Source: Rhodothermales bacterium (GTDB lineage Bacteria; Bacteroidota; Rhodothermia; Rhodothermales; UBA10348). From it: a DNA stretch of 35,497 nucleotides. Below, one piece after another: positions 33,669 through 35,497 of this stretch. The stretch spans positions 1 through 35,497 of the forward strand of contig JAFMNH010000014.1 in NCBI GenBank assembly GCA_017859335.1. The letters run 5' to 3'. Numbering within the stretch: the first letter of the stretch is position 1; each line of letters opens with the position of its first letter. Made by a program: the position numbers and the translations under genes. The notes below the pieces were generated by a model that had not been told where the DNA came from, did not search any database, and saw only the letters and a program-made list of their open reading frames with translations.

Positions 33669-34436
33669 TCAACTCTGTGTCCGATCGCGGCCGATGGTCT
33701 TGGCACCGGTTTCCGACTCTTTTTCGGGGAGGTCAATCGAAGACTCCTCCGCTGCGCTGCTTATCTGGCCAACGCCCATTTCCAGCTTGAACTGCTTGAC
33801 GAGTTCAGAGGCCCGGATTTTTTGGGCATCCTCCTCGATCCGAAGCGACTCGGAGTCCACCGAGTCAAGGGCCATTTCCATGCGGGCTTCACTGCGCGCG
33901 GTCTGCTCCTGCAGACGCGTAATCATTTCATCGTGTGTCTGATCAATGCCGGTAACCTCAAACGACTCCAGGGTATCGGCCACCTTGGCCTGCCATTTGG
34001 CGCGCTCGTGGGCGCGCAGGGCATCCTTGGCCTCGGCAATCTTGCGCTCTTTCTCACGCATGAAGGCTTTTTTGACCTGCAGCGCCTTGTCGTAGGCAGC
34101 AGAAGCATAGGTCAATTGTTCCTTCGTGCTGGCCAGGTTCTCCCGCACGTCCTCGAGGCGCATGGCGTAGCGCTCGGCGATATCATCCCGACCGGCCTGG
34201 ATGCCCGCCTTGATCTTGGCCGTTACATCAGCAAGCTCTTTCTCGTATTTCTTGACCTCTTTCTGGAGCATCATCACATTGGCCTTGACCGTAGCGATGT
34301 TCTCATTCATTTTCGGGACTTGATCATTCAACTCTCGAATGTTCTGCTCGAGTATGAGCTTGGGGTCCTCGAGCGCAGAAATAGCGCCACCGAAGACAGA
34401 TTTTACGAAGCGTGTGAAGCGGGCCCAGATCGACAT
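33669..34436 (-). CDS. pspA: PspA/IM30 family membrane-repair protein
   Basis: PspA polymerises on stressed inner membranes and belongs to the ESCRT-III superfamily. From ATG 34436 the protein has 255 aa. The N-terminal amphipathic helix is SIWARFTRFVKSVFGGAISALEDP, followed by the PKLILEQNIRELNDQV segment and the long helical hairpin (about residues 30-195) rich in Lys and Glu. After it comes a C-terminal extension with IRASELVKQFKLEM and a tail with LPEK and KTIGR. It leads three genes, the next two probably partners. The frame is open to 34520, but those residues do not resemble PspA N-termini. A TATATTGC lies about 90 bases upstream as a weak promoter candidate. Confidence 0.95.
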   Translation of the reverse strand: MSIWARFTRFVKSVFGGAISALEDPKLILEQNIRELNDQVPKMNENIATVKANVMMLQKEVKKYEKELADVTAKIKAGIQAGRDDIAERYAMRLEDVRENLASTKEQLTYASAAYDKALQVKKAFMREKERKIAEAKDALRAHERAKWQAKVADTLESFEVTGIDQTHDEMITRLQEQTARSEARMEMALDSVDSESLRIEEDAQKIRASELVKQFKLEMGVGQISSAAEESSIDLPEKESETGAKTIGRDRTQS

Positions 34437-34617
34437 GTCGTACCTGATGTTGTGGAGAGGGGAGGATCGTCCTCCGGGGGCGGTGTGTGATCCGTTGTGG
34501 ATCGCAAAATCGACCACCATCGCAATATAGTACAGGGCGCGGCTGCACCCATCAACGAGGGACGGGTGGACCGACGCTCCGTTCTACGAGAAGGGATGAT
34601 TCTGGATTCATCGGGTG

Positions 34618-34632
34618 AAGGTGGACCACCTT
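34618..34632. repeat. 15-bp palindrome between the phosphorylase and pspA
   Basis: AAGGTGG (34618-34624), A, and CCACCTT (34626-34632) form a perfect inverted repeat with a one-base centre. The loop is too small for a stable RNA hairpin, so a protein-binding site is more likely than a terminator. It lies about 180 bases before pspA and 43 bases past the phosphorylase stop, with no T tract on either strand. Confidence 0.5.
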
Positions 34633-34675
34633 GGACTAGATCCCTCCTGCCTCAGTGACTGGGTCGATTCCGCTT

Positions 34676-35497
34676 CTACGACCGGGTCCAAATGCCGTCA
34701 GCAAAACGGTCCACAATGCGCGCATCCGGCCTGGACGGATGCGCGCCATAGGTCCAAGCCGCAGCAAGAGAGGCCATGGCCTCCTCCATCCTTTCCTCGG
34801 TCGATGCCGTCACGCGGGCAAGCACGTCACCCGGGGCGACGACATCTCCTTGGCGCTTGATCAGCAGGCATCCGGCCAGGGGGTCCACCGCATCTTCTTT
34901 GGTCCGGCGACCGGCGCCGAGCGAAATCATGGCGCGGCCGACGCCCAGCGCATCGATCCTGGAAACGTATCCTGTAGCATCAGCGGGCGCATGGACGTCG
35001 GCCGTTATCGCTTCTGATGTACGCCCGTTCGGGTCATCGACTACAGCCACATCTCCGCCCTGCGCCCGAACCATGGCCCTGAAACGCTCCCATGCGGCGC
35101 CCGAATGAATGGCTTCTTGCGCCTTGGCTGTGCCTTCCAACAGGGAGGCTGCCTTCCCGCCAGCCACGATCATTTCGGCGGCGAGCGCCACCGTCACCTC
35201 CATAAGATCCTCAGGCGCCTCTCCGCGCAACAGCGCAATGGACTCAGCCACCTCCGGCCAATTGCCCACAGCCCTTCCCAATGGCTGGTCCATATCGGTC
35301 AGCAGCGCGACGGCCGGCTTGCCGAAGCGTTCACTCACCCCGACCAGCGTCTGCGCCAGAAAGCGGGCGTCCTTCTCGGCCTGCATGAACGCGCCCGAAC
35401 CGAACTTGACATCAAGCACCAGGGCATCGATGCCCTCAGCCAACTTCTTGGAAAGGATGGAAGCGGCAATGAACGGCACGAACTCAACGGTCGATGT
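34676..35497 (-). CDS. Thymidine/pyrimidine-nucleoside phosphorylase, 5' end cut
   Basis: The frame stays open from the right window edge (274 codons) and has no start inside, so the N-terminal part lies outside. The visible region begins TSTVEFVPFIAASILSKKLAEG and matches the phosphorylase family: DALVLDVKFGSGAFM, then LLTDMDQPLGRAVGNWPEV and a C-terminal domain with DALGVGRAMISLGAGR and a DVVAPGDVLARV barrel. The enzyme splits thymidine or uridine with phosphate to base and (deoxy)ribose 1-phosphate. I leave the symbol blank because deoA and pdp types cannot be separated without the N-terminus. It is on the same strand as pspA, but 239 bases and a palindrome separate them. Confidence 0.93.
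   Translation of the reverse strand, partial: TSTVEFVPFIAASILSKKLAEGIDALVLDVKFGSGAFMQAEKDARFLAQTLVGVSERFGKPAVALLTDMDQPLGRAVGNWPEVAESIALLRGEAPEDLMEVTVALAAEMIVAGGKAASLLEGTAKAQEAIHSGAAWERFRAMVRAQGGDVAVVDDPNGRTSEAITADVHAPADATGYVSRIDALGVGRAMISLGAGRRTKEDAVDPLAGCLLIKRQGDVVAPGDVLARVTASTEERMEEAMASLAAAWTYGAHPSRPDARIVDRFADGIWTRS

Noticed and set aside
34522-34555. Possible pspA promoter (TTG and TATATTGC)
   Set aside because: The spacer is about 23 bases and the -7 element matches only partly, so it is not listed.

Overview
The window is a gene-dense chromosomal stretch of about 35.5 kb with moderately high GC. It probably comes from a member of the Bacteroidota, most likely a Rhodothermales/Salinibacter-like lineage. 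The evidence is: promoters that fit the Bacteroidota form TTTG-N21-TAnnTTTG (upstream of lacI and rpsU); start codons almost without Shine-Dalgarno sequences, except at rpsU; a fused E2-E1 2-oxoglutarate dehydrogenase; FloA; and a BamA-like outer-membrane protein. The lineage is an inference from these traits; no 16S or marker alignment could be made. I saw no tRNA, rRNA, CRISPR array, insertion sequence or integrase. Most genes are housekeeping.

Layout. (1) 1-3.6 kb, minus: a LacI-family regulator followed by a secreted GH13 alpha-amylase that runs off the left edge. (2) 3.7-5.5 kb, plus: a GT4-like glycosyltransferase and an exported thioredoxin-like protein. (3) 5.6-8.6 kb, minus: prmC, a lipoprotein, a nitrilase-family hydrolase and a small unknown. 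(4) 8.6-10.9 kb, plus: an alpha-glucan phosphorylase behind a structured leader and a second LacI-type operator. (5) 10.9-12.5 kb, minus: an NhaC-type antiporter and a small membrane protein. (6) 12.7-22.7 kb, plus: M23 peptidase, DUF2795 protein, BamA-like protein, RlmD-like methyltransferase, NAD-dependent epimerase, and the fused 2-oxoglutarate dehydrogenase. (7) 22.7-24.2 kb, minus: a glycosyltransferase and rpsU with its own promoter, SD and terminator. (8) 24.3-30.2 kb, plus: rdgB, dtd, a lipoprotein amidohydrolase, moaA, moaC, floA and an unknown. (9) 30.2-35.5 kb, minus: a 3'-truncated-free tail and 5'-cut pyrimidine-nucleoside phosphorylase, pspA, a PspA-like mini-protein, a membrane/coiled-coil protein, an enoyl-CoA hydratase and a CNNM/CBS protein.

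Two gene sets look like systems. In the first, a LacI-type regulator lies next to an alpha-amylase, and near-identical 14-bp palindromes lie at the lacI promoter and upstream of glgP. This suggests one alpha-glucan utilisation regulon covering extracellular starch cleavage and intracellular phosphorolysis. In the second, pspA is followed by a 116-residue protein that appears to be a paralogue of only the C-terminal half of PspA, with the same LPEK...TIGR tail. A membrane-anchored coiled-coil protein of unrecognised family comes next. This could be an undescribed variant of the phage-shock (ESCRT-III-like) membrane-repair module.

No stretch longer than 300 bases lacks a gene. The longest intergenic gaps (3481-3747, 34437-34675, 8617-8819, 12549-12751, 23784-23986) are covered below by operators, promoters, terminators or a palindrome; otherwise I see nothing in them.
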